Made by a program: the position numbers and the translations under genes. 64,000 bases of DNA, from positions 1,837,001 through 1,901,000 of the forward strand of contig NZ_CP050965.1 of NCBI RefSeq assembly GCF_012273215.1, in the 5' to 3' direction. The notes under the pieces were generated by a model. That model made no database searches. It saw only the letters and a list, made by a program, of their open reading frames with translations, and had not been told where the DNA came from. Numbering within the stretch: position 1 is the first letter of the stretch; each line of letters begins with the position of its first letter. The DNA comes from Gemella haemolysans (GTDB lineage: Bacteria > Bacillota > Bacilli > Staphylococcales > Gemellaceae). This document shows, piece after piece, positions 34,501 through 44,007 of the stretch.

Positions 34501-35841
34501 ATGTCTAATTTTATCACAAATTTACTATTAATAAAAGACCAAAATATAACTATGGATGATAAACTTGATTTAATTAATGTAGACGGTCAAGATACATTCG
34601 TATTTCATGGGACTTTATCATACAATCCAAAGTGTTGTACAAACTGTGGTTGTATAAAAGAAGGAAATAATATAGTTAAAAATGGATTCACAGATCCATT
34701 AAAAGTAGCTTTATTAAAGATGTCAGAATGCCCTACATATCTACGATTAAAGAAACAACGCTTTAAATGTAAAGAATGTAATTCTAAGTTTTGTGCTGAA
34801 ACATCATTTGTACAAAAACACTGCAGTATATCTAAAAATCTTATATTCTACATTATGAAGAATCTTTCTAAGACAATATCATTTAAAGATATAGCTGAAT
34901 TAAGTAATGTATCAGTATCTACAGTAGTAAGAGTAATGAAATCATGTAGAGAAGCCGTAGAAGTTAAGACTCATTCAACCCTACCAGAACACCTATGTTT
35001 TGATGAGATAAAGTCAACTAAAGACAGTAAAAATGGAATGAGCTTCGTATTCTTAGATGCTAAAACACATGATTTTATAGATATTGTAGATGGAAGAACT
35101 CAACATATATTAAAACAATACTTTATGAGATATCCAAGGAAAGTAAGAAAGAAAGTAAAAACAATCTGTATAGATATTTATCCTCCTTATATGAATATGA
35201 TTAGAGAGATGTTCCCTAACGCTAAAATAATTATAGATAGATTCCATATGGTACAAAATATTAATAGAGAATTAAATAAAGCTAGAATAAAACTAATGAA
35301 CCAATATAAGAATAAAAAAGGCTCTATTTACACTGTTTTAAAGAATTTTTGGAAAGTAATATTAGAAGATAGAGATAAAGTAAATTCAACAAAATCATTC
35401 TATTCTAGAAGCTTTAAACGCTATGTAACTAGAAAAGAAGTATTAGATTATATATTAGCTATAGATGATGAATTTACAGCTAGCTATGGGAGAGTGCATG
35501 AGATAAGAGAAGCTATTAAGGCTAAAGATTCTGTGGAATTAGAGAAGTATATAGATATGGATACTAGAGGATTATCTAAAGGTGTATCTAAAGCTATAAA
35601 TACTATGAACAAGCACAAAGAGTATATGCTTAATGCTGTTAAATATAAGTATTCTAATGGTCCATTAGAAGGATTTAATAATAAAATAAAACTACTAAAG
35701 AAGGTATCATACGGATACTCTAGCTTTAGTAATTTCAGATTACGCATTTTAATTATGTCTAGATTATTTGTTTCTGAGTACAAAAATAATGTCAAACTTA
35801 AAGAAAACAAGAAAAAATCTAAGCAGCAAAATGCTGCCTAG
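34501..35841 (+). CDS. ISL3-family transposase
   Basis: A 446-residue DDE transposase. The N-terminal zinc-binding region has C-x2-C pairs (CCTNCGC, FKCKECN), followed by a helix-turn-helix (SFKDIAELSNVSVSTVVRVM). The catalytic parts are CFDEIKSTKD, CIDIYPPYMNMI, a segment IIDRFHMVQNINREL, and an acidic residue in SNGPLEGFNNKIK near the C-terminus. The frame is intact and normal in length, so the element may still move. Confidence 0.92.
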   Translation: MSNFITNLLLIKDQNITMDDKLDLINVDGQDTFVFHGTLSYNPKCCTNCGCIKEGNNIVKNGFTDPLKVALLKMSECPTYLRLKKQRFKCKECNSKFCAETSFVQKHCSISKNLIFYIMKNLSKTISFKDIAELSNVSVSTVVRVMKSCREAVEVKTHSTLPEHLCFDEIKSTKDSKNGMSFVFLDAKTHDFIDIVDGRTQHILKQYFMRYPRKVRKKVKTICIDIYPPYMNMIREMFPNAKIIIDRFHMVQNINRELNKARIKLMNQYKNKKGSIYTVLKNFWKVILEDRDKVNSTKSFYSRSFKRYVTRKEVLDYILAIDDEFTASYGRVHEIREAIKAKDSVELEKYIDMDTRGLSKGVSKAINTMNKHKEYMLNAVKYKYSNGPLEGFNNKIKLLKKVSYGYSSFSNFRLRILIMSRLFVSEYKNNVKLKENKKKSKQQNAA

Positions 35842-35895
35842 ATTTCATTTCCTATTTTTCTCCATGCCCCGAATTTGACAAAGAGCCAATTTAGA

Positions 35896-35931
35896 AAGTC
35901 ATGTAGAAAGATTTCTACATGGCTTTTTTAT
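35896..35931 (+). terminator. Terminator downstream of the ISL3 element
   Basis: AAGTCATGTAGAAA pairs with TTTCTACATGGCTT, followed by T. It is probably the former oppDFBC terminator, now cut off by the IS. Confidence 0.85.
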
Positions 35932-36064
35932 TTTTTCTAATGAATTCTAGATTGGTATTTAGTTTGAAATAAATTATATAAATCTAATGGTATTCGTAAT
36001 GAGTGTTATCGATAGATAATTAATATTTATATCCATTTCAGCGAAAATTAAAAAAATAGTGTAA

Positions 36065-36079
36065 AATTTTCTGACAATT
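36065..36079. promoter_or_regulatory. CodY-like box before oppA1
   Basis: AATTTTCTGACAATT matches the CodY consensus at 14 of 15 positions, immediately upstream of the -35 box. Confidence 0.72.
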
Positions 36080-36081
36080 AC

Positions 36082-36110
36082 TTGACTACTATAAAATTCT
36101 CTGATATAAT
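36082..36110 (+). promoter_or_regulatory. Promoter of oppA1
   Basis: TTGACT (36082-36087), 17-bp spacer, TATAAT (36105-36110). Confidence 0.85.
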
Positions 36111-36166
36111 TGCTAAATATAACATTAAAGAAAGACTGTACAACGTACAGCATGGAGGATAAGATA

Positions 36167-37969
36167 ATGGAAAAGAAAAAAATGTTAAAGGTAGTTAGTT
36201 CAGCTATGGCTCTCACAATGTTACTTGCAGGATGTTCAAGCGCAAGTAACAATTCTAAGGGAACAAAGGCAGCTGTAGAGTTTAAGACAGCCGTGGACAA
36301 TGGTGGAAATGCGCTTAGTGGTCAACAACTTAAAGTTGGTATTGCTTCAGCAGATCCATTAACAGGGATGTTTAACCCAGTGTTTTATTTACAATCTACT
36401 GACAATGATGTAATGAAATATACAATGGCAGGAGCTTTCCCAACTGACGATGCAAACCGTTTAAAACAAGATGACAAAGAAGCACCAGTTATGTTCCACG
36501 TTGATCGCGATAAAAAAGAAGTTACATTAACTATTCATAAAGATCTTAAATGGAGTAACGGGGAAGACGTAAAAGCGGACGATATCGTTGCAACATATGA
36601 ACTTATGGGTAATCCTAAGTACACTGAAAACGTTCGTTACAGTGATGAGTACGAAGTAATCGAAGGTATGAAGGACTATCACGAAGGAAAAGCAAAAAAT
36701 ATCTCTGGAGTAGTTAAAAAAGATGATAAAACTGTAGTACTTAAATATACAGAGATTAAACCAGCATTATTATGGGGTAATGGATTTATCGGAGAATTCT
36801 TAAACAAGGCTCAAGTAGAAGCTGCATCAAAAGACTTCACTAAATTTGTTGAAGCAGACTTAAACAAAAAACCATTATCTTATGGACCATATTACTTAGA
36901 TAAAGTAGTAAATGGGGAAAGTGTATTAGCGAAAGCTAACCCTTACTTCTACAAAAAATCTGATGTAAAAATTCCAGAAATCCAATTTAAAGTTGTATCA
37001 CCAGCTCAAGCAAGTGCTGTTCTTAAAAACGGTGATGTAGACTTAATGGATAGTTTGACTACAGGTATCTGGGACGGAACTAAAGATGCTAAGAACGGAA
37101 CAATCTTAGGAGAATCTGACTACTATGTATCATATGTTGGATTCAAACTAGGTAAATTCAACAAAGAAAAAGGTGAAGTAGAAGTAGATCCAAACGCAAA
37201 AGCTGCAGATAAACGAGTGCGTCAAGCATTTGGATATGCGGTAGATTGGGATCAAATCAACGAAAAAATCTATAAAGGATTACGTTTCACACCAACTGGT
37301 TCTGGATTCTATCCACCAATCGTTAAAATGTTCCACAACAAAGATGGTGAGAAATATACTAAGAACGTAGAAAAAGCTAAAAAACTACTTGATGAAGCAG
37401 GTCTTAAAGATACTGATGGAGACGGATTAAGAGAAGATAAAAACGGTAAAAAACTTACATTCAACTTCGCTATCCGTAACACAGGTCAAGACTTCGACCA
37501 AACATTAGCAGATACATTCGTTAAATCTTGGAAAGAAGTAGGATTAGATGTTAAACTTGTAGATGGTAAACTTATGGCACCTAAAGATTGGTCTCAACGT
37601 GTGCAAGCAGATGATCCAGGAATCGACATCTTCCAAGGGGCTTGGGGATTAGGAAGTGATCCAAACCCAGGTGGATTAGTAAGTAAAACAACACCACTTA
37701 ATTTACAACGTTACACAACAGAAGAATTAGAAAAATCATTAACTGCAATGGGAAGTAGCGATATGTTTGATGATGCTAAACTTAAAGAAGCATATCAAAA
37801 ATTTGATAAACAATTCAGAGAAGAAGCTGCTTGGTTACCATTCAGTTGGCAACAATCTATGACATGGGTTAACAAACGTGTTAAAACACTTGACTTAGCG
37901 AAACTAAAAACTGGTGAACAAAAAGTTTACGGTTTAGAGTTAACTGCTGATGCACCAGCAAAAAATTAA
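36167..37969 (+). CDS. oppA: Oligopeptide-binding lipoprotein OppA1
   Basis: A 600-residue family-5 solute-binding protein with lipobox LLAGC (Cys at about residue 22). The SBP_bac_5 body includes LKWSNGEDVKADDIVATYEL and DKRVRQAFGYAVDWDQINEKIYKGLRFTPT. It delivers peptides to OppBCDF from the outer membrane face. The start at 36167 follows GGAGG; an in-frame extension to 36110 lies in the promoter and is rejected. It is the first of three tandem paralogues, with its own CodY-linked promoter. Confidence 0.93.
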   Translation: MEKKKMLKVVSSAMALTMLLAGCSSASNNSKGTKAAVEFKTAVDNGGNALSGQQLKVGIASADPLTGMFNPVFYLQSTDNDVMKYTMAGAFPTDDANRLKQDDKEAPVMFHVDRDKKEVTLTIHKDLKWSNGEDVKADDIVATYELMGNPKYTENVRYSDEYEVIEGMKDYHEGKAKNISGVVKKDDKTVVLKYTEIKPALLWGNGFIGEFLNKAQVEAASKDFTKFVEADLNKKPLSYGPYYLDKVVNGESVLAKANPYFYKKSDVKIPEIQFKVVSPAQASAVLKNGDVDLMDSLTTGIWDGTKDAKNGTILGESDYYVSYVGFKLGKFNKEKGEVEVDPNAKAADKRVRQAFGYAVDWDQINEKIYKGLRFTPTGSGFYPPIVKMFHNKDGEKYTKNVEKAKKLLDEAGLKDTDGDGLREDKNGKKLTFNFAIRNTGQDFDQTLADTFVKSWKEVGLDVKLVDGKLMAPKDWSQRVQADDPGIDIFQGAWGLGSDPNPGGLVSKTTPLNLQRYTTEELEKSLTAMGSSDMFDDAKLKEAYQKFDKQFREEAAWLPFSWQQSMTWVNKRVKTLDLAKLKTGEQKVYGLELTADAPAKN

Positions 37970-38058
37970 TTTAGTTTAGGATTGAGATTTAGCTAAGGGC
38001 ACTTAGTTGAATTTCCCCCTAATAAACTTATATTTCATTTTATTTTCAATTAATTTTT

Positions 38059-38111
38059 GAGAGGGATGAAAAATTAGAATTTCAATAGAGGTTTCTAATT
38101 TAAGCCCTCTC
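38059..38111 (+). terminator. Hairpin after oppA1
   Basis: GAGAGGG (38059-38065) pairs with CCCTCTC (38105-38111), with an inner AAATTAGAA/TTTCTAATTT stem. The T run after it is weak. Confidence 0.5.
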
Positions 38112-38199
38112 ATCTTTGAAAATATGAATATACTGTTTATATTATAGAAATATTAATAAAAAAAATAGATATAACTTTTAAATGAAAAATTAATTAACA

Positions 38200-38236
38200 A
38201 GGGTTGACTTGAAATTACGATTTTTGAGTTATTCCC
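38200..38236 (+). repeat. Short degenerate member of the GTGACTC hairpin family
   Basis: GGGTTGACTTGAAA pairs with TTTTTGAGTTATTCCC. It resembles the terminal hairpin at 40215-40275. Confidence 0.5.
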
Positions 38237-38280
38237 ATATTCTTAATAAAAATATGTAGAGCTACAAATTTACATAGATT

Positions 38281-38340
38281 TAAGGCGAAGTATCATGCTT
38301 TAATGTAGCAAAGATACCTCGCCTTAAATTTTGTCTTTAT
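38281..38340 (+). terminator. Hairpin in the oppA2 leader (possible attenuator)
   Basis: TAAGGCGA/TCGCCTTA, GTATC/GATAC and TGCT/AGCA stack into one stem (38281-38326) followed by AAATTTTGTCTTTATT. It lies only 40 bp before the oppA2 ribosome site, too near for a promoter between them. Confidence 0.6.
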
Positions 38341-38377
38341 TAATTATTAATAAACTAGAGTTATATTGGAGGAAAAA

Positions 38378-40180
38378 ATGAAGAAAAATAAATTTTTAAA
38401 AGTATTCAGTTCAGCAATGGCACTATCAATTATTTTAGCAGGATGTTCAACGTCGTCAAAATCATCAAAAGATGGAAAACCATCAGTAGAATTTAAAACA
38501 TCAGTTGATAACGGTGGTAGTGCGGTAAGTGATTCTATATTGAAAGTTGGTATCCTTAGTGCCGATCCATTAACAGGGATGTTTAATCCAGTATTCCACC
38601 TGCAAGCAACAGATAATGCAGTAATGGAAGATACTATGGCACACACATTTGCTTTTGATCATTCATACAAATTAAAAGAAGATGATGAAGATGCACCGGT
38701 TAAGTTTCATCTAGATAAGGATAAAAAACAAGTAACACTTACTATACGTAAAGATTTAAAATGGAGTAACAATCAAGACGTAGTAGCGGATGATATTATC
38801 GCAACATACGAACTTATGGGTAACTCTAAGTATAAAGATAATATCCGTTATAAGAGTGAATTTGAAACAATAGAAGGTATGAAAGCCTACCATGAAGGTA
38901 AAGCTGAAAAAATCTCAGGTCTTACTAAAAAAGATGATAAAACAGTAGTAATTCAATACAAAGATGTAAAACCAGCTCTTCTATGGGGAAGTGGATTCAT
39001 AACAACATTCCTTAACAAAGATCAAGTAGCTGCTGCATCAAAAGACTTTAGTAAATTTGTAGAAGCAGAATTAAATACAAAACCATTATCTTATGGTCCA
39101 TACTATTTAGATAAAGTAGTAAATGGAGAAAGCGTACTTGCTAAGCAAAATCCATACTACTATAAAAAAGACGATGTAAAAGTAAAAGAAATCCAATATA
39201 AAGTAGTTGCGCCAGCTCAAGCAAGTTCTATAATTAAAAATGGTGAAATTGACTACATGTCACAAGTAACTCCGAATGTATGGAGCGCGGTAAAAGACTA
39301 TTCAAACGGAACATTATTAGGACAGCCAGATTTCTATATTTCATATGTAGGATTTAAACTAGGTACATGGGACAAAGAGAAAAATGAAGTGAAAGTAAAT
39401 CCAAATGCAAAAGCAGCGGATAAACGAGTACGTCAAGCATTCGGATATGCGGTAGATTGGGATCAATTAAATGAAAAAATTTACAAAGGACTACGATTCA
39501 CACCTACAAACTCAGGTATTTACCCACCACGTTCAGAAGATTACTATGATAAAGATGGATTCAAGTATAAAAAAGATGTAGAAAAAGCGAAAAAACTTCT
39601 TGATGAAGCAGGACTTAAAGATGTTGATGGAGATGGATTAAGAGAAGATAAAGATGGTAAGAAATTAACATTTAACTTCGCAATCCGTAACACAGGTCAA
39701 GACTATGATCAAACTCTTGCTGATGCATTTATTAAATCATGGAAAGAAGTAGGTTTAGATGTAAAATTAGCTGATGGAAAACTAATGTCATCAAAAGACT
39801 GGACACAACGTGTAACAAGTGACGATCCATCTATCGATTTATTCCAAGGAGCATGGAGCTTAGGTACTAACCCTAACCCAGCACGTCTATTAAGCGATAA
39901 AGCTAAAGTTAACTATCAAAGATATATGAGTGATGTGCTTAAAAAAGACTTAGAAACAATCAATTCTAAAGAAATGTTAGATGATGCTAAGCGAAAAGAA
40001 GCATATAAAAAGTTCGATAAAGACTTTGCAGAAGAAGCGGCTTGGCTACCATTTAGCTGGAGTACAGATATTACATGGGTAAATAAACGTATCAAAAACT
40101 TCGATGTTAAAAAATACGCTTATGGTGAACAAAAACTATATGCATTAGAGCTTACTAATAAAGATAGTGCCAAAGGATAA
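38378..40180 (+). CDS. oppA: Oligopeptide-binding lipoprotein OppA2
   Basis: A 600-residue paralogue with lipobox ILAGC and the same SBP_bac_5 landmarks (LKWSNNQDVVADDIIATYEL, DKRVRQAFGYAVDWDQLNEKIYKG). ATG 38378 follows GGAGGAAAAA; the upstream in-frame TTG lies in the ribosome site. It is closest in landmarks to OppA1. No promoter is seen right before it; a terminator-like hairpin stands in its leader. Confidence 0.93.
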   Translation: MKKNKFLKVFSSAMALSIILAGCSTSSKSSKDGKPSVEFKTSVDNGGSAVSDSILKVGILSADPLTGMFNPVFHLQATDNAVMEDTMAHTFAFDHSYKLKEDDEDAPVKFHLDKDKKQVTLTIRKDLKWSNNQDVVADDIIATYELMGNSKYKDNIRYKSEFETIEGMKAYHEGKAEKISGLTKKDDKTVVIQYKDVKPALLWGSGFITTFLNKDQVAAASKDFSKFVEAELNTKPLSYGPYYLDKVVNGESVLAKQNPYYYKKDDVKVKEIQYKVVAPAQASSIIKNGEIDYMSQVTPNVWSAVKDYSNGTLLGQPDFYISYVGFKLGTWDKEKNEVKVNPNAKAADKRVRQAFGYAVDWDQLNEKIYKGLRFTPTNSGIYPPRSEDYYDKDGFKYKKDVEKAKKLLDEAGLKDVDGDGLREDKDGKKLTFNFAIRNTGQDYDQTLADAFIKSWKEVGLDVKLADGKLMSSKDWTQRVTSDDPSIDLFQGAWSLGTNPNPARLLSDKAKVNYQRYMSDVLKKDLETINSKEMLDDAKRKEAYKKFDKDFAEEAAWLPFSWSTDITWVNKRIKNFDVKKYAYGEQKLYALELTNKDSAKG

Positions 40181-40214
40181 TCTAAAAATTTTATATTAAG
40201 TTTTAAAGAGGATT

Positions 40215-40282
40215 GGGAGTGACTCGAAAATCGTGATTTTTGAGAAAACGATTTTATCGAGTCACCTCCAGTCCCTTTTTTT
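40215..40282 (+). terminator. Terminator of oppA2, member of the GTGACTC hairpin family
   Basis: GGGAGTGACTCGAAAATCG... pairs with CGATTTTATCGAGTCACCTCC and is followed by seven T. Confidence 0.8.
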
Positions 40283-40486
40283 GTATAAGAATAAATATAT
40301 CGATTTAACAAAACTAAAATGAAAAGAATAGTAGGTTTTTGATATGAGATGTCACTGTTATGTAAGTAAAATAAGAAATATATATATTTGTAAAGTAATA
40401 AAGTATAATTTAGTTAACTAATATTAAATTTATATTTTTAAAATATCGAACAGAAATTTAAAAAGAGAATTTTGTTATTTTTATAT

Positions 40487-40501
40487 TATTTTCTGAAAAT
40501 T
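40487..40501. promoter_or_regulatory. CodY-like box before oppA3
   Basis: TATTTTCTGAAAATT matches the CodY consensus at 14 of 15 positions, just upstream of the -35 box and placed as at oppA1. Confidence 0.75.
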
Positions 40502-40504
40502 TAC

Positions 40505-40533
40505 TTGACTTATCGTTAAAATGATGTTAGAAT
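40505..40533 (+). promoter_or_regulatory. Promoter of oppA3
   Basis: TTGACT (40505-40510), 17-bp spacer, TAGAAT (40528-40533). Confidence 0.82.
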
Positions 40534-40584
40534 TATTTCATAAATAATTGAAAATAAGTTTTTATATATTATGGAGGAAATAAA

Positions 40585-42390
40585 ATGAAAAAGAATAAGT
40601 TTCTAAAAGTATTTAGTTCAGCGATGGCTCTTTCAGTAATTTTAGCTGGATGTTCAACATCAAGTAATTCTGGAAGCAAAAACGCTCCTAAAGCAAAAGT
40701 AGAATTTAAAACAAGCTTTGATAATGGAGGATCAGCTGTAGATGGTGCTACATTAAAATATGGTATCTTATCAGCTCAACCATTAACAGGTCTTTGGAAC
40801 CCAGTATTCTCTGATAAAGCAGAAGATCAATACGTAAACCAAGCTGTAATGGGTGGGACATTCCCTACTGATGAAGAAGGACGTGTTGTACAAGATGATG
40901 CTGATGCAGCAGTTAAATTCCACTTAGATCGTGATAAAAAAGAAGTTACATTAACTATCCACGATGGAGCTAAATGGAGCAACGGTGAAGCATTCACATC
41001 AAAAGATATCGTAGCTACATACGAACTTATGGGTAACCCTAAATTCACTACAAACACTCGTTATAATGATGCATACGAATTTATTGAAGGAATGAAAGAA
41101 TTCCACGAAGGTAAAGCGAAAAATATCTCTGGTATCCAAGTTAAAGATGACAAAACAGTAGTACTTAAGTACACTGATGTTCGTCCATCATTACTATGGG
41201 GTGAAGGTTTAGTTACTGACTTCTTAAACGCGAAACAAGTTGAAGAAGCTTCTAAAGACTTCGCTAAATTTGCTGAAGCAGACTTAAACAAAAAACCATT
41301 ATCATATGGTCCTTACTACATCACTAAAGTAGTAAACGGAGAAAGTGTTCTTGCAGAACAAAACCCTCACTACTACAACAAAGATAAAATGAAACTTAAA
41401 AAAATCGAGTTCAAAACAGTAGCTCCAGCTCAAGCTAGCCAAGTAATCAAAAATGGAGAAGTTGACTATATCGATAGCGTTACTCCAAGTGTTTACGAAG
41501 GAGCAAAAGACATCAAAAACGGAACATTCTTAGGTGATACTTCTCGTTACATGTCATATGTTGGATTCAAACTAGGTAAATTCGACAAAGCTAAGGGTGA
41601 AAACGTAGTTGATCCTAACTCTAAATTAGCTGACAAAAACTTACGTCAAGCATTCTTATATGCAGTTGACCGTGACCAAATCAATGAAAAAATCTTCAAA
41701 GGATTACGTTTCACTCCAACTGGATCTGGTATGTACCCAGCAGCTGTAGGTAAATTAGTAAACGAAAACGCAACTGCAGCTAAAAAAGATGTAGAAAAAG
41801 CTAAAAAATTATTAGACGATGCAGGATACAAAGATAAAGATGGTGACGGACTACGTGAAGATAAAAACGGAAACAAACTTTCATTCAACTTCGCAATCCG
41901 TAACACAGGTGCTGAATATGACCAAGCATTAGCAGACGTATTCGTTAAATCTTGGAAAGAAGTAGGATTAGATGTTAAATTAGTAGATGGAAAACTTATG
42001 TCTCCAAAAGACTTTGCACAACGTGTACAAGCAGATGATCCATCAATCGATATCTTCCAAGGTGCATGGCAATATGGAACAAACCCTAACCGTCAAGAGT
42101 TACTAGGTAAAAAAGCTCCATTAAACTTATACCGTTACACTACTGAAGCATTCGAAAACAGCTTCAAAGCTCAAGGATCAGCAGATATGTTTGACGATGC
42201 TAAATTAAAAGCAGCTTACAACAAATTTGACACAGAAGTAGCTGAAGAATTACCATTCTTCCCATTAAGCTGGGATACAAGTATCTCATTCTTCAACAAA
42301 CGTGTTAAATCATATGATTTAGCTAAAGCTAAGAAAAATCAATTCAAACTTTATGACATTGAGTTAACAGCTAACGAAGGTGCTAAATAA
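40585..42390 (+). CDS. oppA: Oligopeptide-binding lipoprotein OppA3
   Basis: A 601-residue paralogue (lipobox ILAGC, AKWSNGEAFTSKDIVATYEL, DKNLRQAFLYAVDRDQINEKIFKG) with GGAGG before the ATG. Codon choice looks more biased than in its neighbours (many AAC, TTC, GAC), suggesting high expression. It has its own CodY-linked promoter. Hairpin A and an IS1182 copy follow directly. Confidence 0.93.
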   Translation: MKKNKFLKVFSSAMALSVILAGCSTSSNSGSKNAPKAKVEFKTSFDNGGSAVDGATLKYGILSAQPLTGLWNPVFSDKAEDQYVNQAVMGGTFPTDEEGRVVQDDADAAVKFHLDRDKKEVTLTIHDGAKWSNGEAFTSKDIVATYELMGNPKFTTNTRYNDAYEFIEGMKEFHEGKAKNISGIQVKDDKTVVLKYTDVRPSLLWGEGLVTDFLNAKQVEEASKDFAKFAEADLNKKPLSYGPYYITKVVNGESVLAEQNPHYYNKDKMKLKKIEFKTVAPAQASQVIKNGEVDYIDSVTPSVYEGAKDIKNGTFLGDTSRYMSYVGFKLGKFDKAKGENVVDPNSKLADKNLRQAFLYAVDRDQINEKIFKGLRFTPTGSGMYPAAVGKLVNENATAAKKDVEKAKKLLDDAGYKDKDGDGLREDKNGNKLSFNFAIRNTGAEYDQALADVFVKSWKEVGLDVKLVDGKLMSPKDFAQRVQADDPSIDIFQGAWQYGTNPNRQELLGKKAPLNLYRYTTEAFENSFKAQGSADMFDDAKLKAAYNKFDTEVAEELPFFPLSWDTSISFFNKRVKSYDLAKAKKNQFKLYDIELTANEGAK

Positions 42391-42404
42391 TAGAATTTAA
42401 AATG

Positions 42405-42434
42405 CGACATAGATAACTTAGGTTGTCTATGTCG
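42405..42434 (+). repeat. Hairpin A, copy 1
   Basis: A 30-bp near-palindrome (CGACATAGATAACTTAGG then TTGTCTATGTCG), identical to 47764-47793. It is followed at once by the left end of IS1182 copy 1. Confidence 0.85.
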
Positions 42435-42436
42435 TC

Positions 42437-43921
42437 AGATTGTTGACAAAACGACCAAAATATCAATGAACATATTGATGTTTTGGTCGTTTTTCAAAAA
42501 AAATAAGCCTTATGACTAAAGCATCAGTAGTATTAAGAGATGATTATACCTCTCTTAGTGCTATTGTTTTCATATTTTGAACGCAACAAGACAACCAAGC
42601 GTACGACTGTACTTTGGCTTTACCTCTATATTGTGCATATCTGTATCCATGATTTTGTTTTGAATCTGCAAAGCTACGTTCTATTGTTTCTTTTCTTCTC
42701 TTATACAATAGTTTTCCTTCTTTTGATATACGTCTTAATCTAGCTTCATCATAATAATCCGCATTTATATGGCGTCTTACTATTTTCTTCTCGTTTTTAT
42801 CATCACTTTTATATTGTTTATATCCAGTTCTATCTATATTTCTGTATCTAAATATTTCTCCTGTTCGTTTATCCACATATATATCTTTTTCTGGTAAATA
42901 TTTGAAATATTTTTTATCTTTTGATTTTGAGAATCTTCTATATCCTATTACTGAAAATATATTTTTTTTATCTAACTGTTTTAGTATGTCTAGAGAATAA
43001 TATCCGCTATCTAACGCAACTTTTCCTGGTGTTAATCCGAAATTTTTTTCTATCTGATTTAATCTATCTATATATGGACCACTATCATGAACGTTTCCTG
43101 GAGTTATGTGACAATCCATGATTATATTATTTTTCCCATCTACTGTTCTATGGTCTAAATACATAAAACCTTCTTCTTTATGATCTCTGTGATAATAACC
43201 GCTATCCGGATCAGTTGTGTTAACTCGTTGTCTTTTTAGTTCTTCTTTTTCTTTATATTCAAAAGGCTTTTTTCCTATTTTTTCTCTCTCTTCGTTTATT
43301 TCTTTTTCTAAATCTAATTTTCTTTTTTTTATTTTTGTAGTTACTTCAACTTTGAATTTCTTTTTATTTGCGTTAGCTTTTATATGTGTTGAATCAGTAA
43401 AAAACTCAGTGCCTCCAACTAATTTTTTATCAATTGCTTGGTTCACTATATTTATAAATATTTGTTCGAATACATCAGTTCCTTGGAAACGTCGAATATA
43501 GTTTTGTGAAAATGTAGAGTAGTGTGGAACTGGTTTAGAAAATGGTATCCCTAAAAACCATCTAAATGCAGCATCTGTTTCTATTCTTTTTATTGTTTCT
43601 CTCATTGATTTTATTCCATAGAAATCTTTTAAAAACACTAATTTGAATAATACTACAGGGTCTAAACAATTTCTACCTGATGTGTGGCTATAGTATTCTT
43701 CTGTCAAATCATAAATAAATTTAAAATCAATAGCTTTATCTACTTTTCTTAAAAAATGATCTTTAGGTACTATTTCTGATAATGTCATTAGTATTATTTC
43801 ATCTTTGATATTTTCTACTTTATTAAACATACTAAAACCTCCTTTGTATACTTATATTATACCATTTTAAGGATTTTATTTCAGTTAAAAAACAGGCTGT
43901 TGACCTATTTGTCAACAGCCT
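42437..43921 (-). mobile_element. IS1182-family insertion sequence, copy 1
   Basis: Ends AGATTGTTGACAAA (42437) and, inverted, AGGCTGTTGACAAA (43921) enclose one transposase gene. Left flank is hairpin A; right flank is hairpin B. The right end can itself fold (CAGGCTGTTGAC with GTCAACAGCCTG). Confidence 0.85.
42544..43830 (-). CDS. IS1182-family transposase, copy 1
   Basis: A 428-residue IS5/IS1182-type DDE transposase: N-terminal DUF772-like part (YYSHTSGRNCLDPVVLFKLVFL), first Asp in FTDSTHIKANANK, second in VALDSGYYS, Glu in KETIERSFADSKQNHGYRYA. GGAGG before the ATG. Intact. It differs from copy 2 at a few dozen residues at most. Confidence 0.93.
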   Translation of the reverse strand: MFNKVENIKDEIILMTLSEIVPKDHFLRKVDKAIDFKFIYDLTEEYYSHTSGRNCLDPVVLFKLVFLKDFYGIKSMRETIKRIETDAAFRWFLGIPFSKPVPHYSTFSQNYIRRFQGTDVFEQIFINIVNQAIDKKLVGGTEFFTDSTHIKANANKKKFKVEVTTKIKKRKLDLEKEINEEREKIGKKPFEYKEKEELKRQRVNTTDPDSGYYHRDHKEEGFMYLDHRTVDGKNNIIMDCHITPGNVHDSGPYIDRLNQIEKNFGLTPGKVALDSGYYSLDILKQLDKKNIFSVIGYRRFSKSKDKKYFKYLPEKDIYVDKRTGEIFRYRNIDRTGYKQYKSDDKNEKKIVRRHINADYYDEARLRRISKEGKLLYKRRKETIERSFADSKQNHGYRYAQYRGKAKVQSYAWLSCCVQNMKTIALREV

Positions 43922-43925
43922 GAAA

Positions 43926-43955
43926 AAGTGTCTGAAAATATATTTTCAGACACTT
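43926..43955. repeat. Hairpin B, copy 1
   Basis: A perfect 30-bp palindrome (half site AAGTGTCTGAAAATA) adjoining the right end of IS1182 copy 1 and identical to 46227-46256. Confidence 0.9.
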
Positions 43956-44007
43956 TTTATATGCTATAACTTTCGTTAATATTATAACAAAGGAGAGCCT
44001 GTTAGTA

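Larger units (their letters stand above)
34386..35876 (+). mobile_element. ISL3-family insertion sequence
   Basis: Imperfect terminal inverted repeats AAATCCGGGGCATGG (34386) and, inverted, AAATTCGGGGCATGG (35876 end) enclose one transposase gene. No clear target duplication was found, so exact ends are approximate. It sits between oppC and a terminator-like hairpin. Confidence 0.82.

Noticed and set aside
34386-35876. Target-site duplication for the ISL3 element
   Set aside because: No matching 8-bp flanks were found at any reasonable choice of ends.
36110-36166. Upstream start for oppA1
   Set aside because: It would begin inside the -10 box. The lipoprotein signal and ribosome site fix the start at 36167.
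42405-42434. Reading hairpin A as a Trp-attenuator remnant
   Set aside because: It shares only the GACATAG stem with the leaders. No leader peptide or terminator accompanies it.
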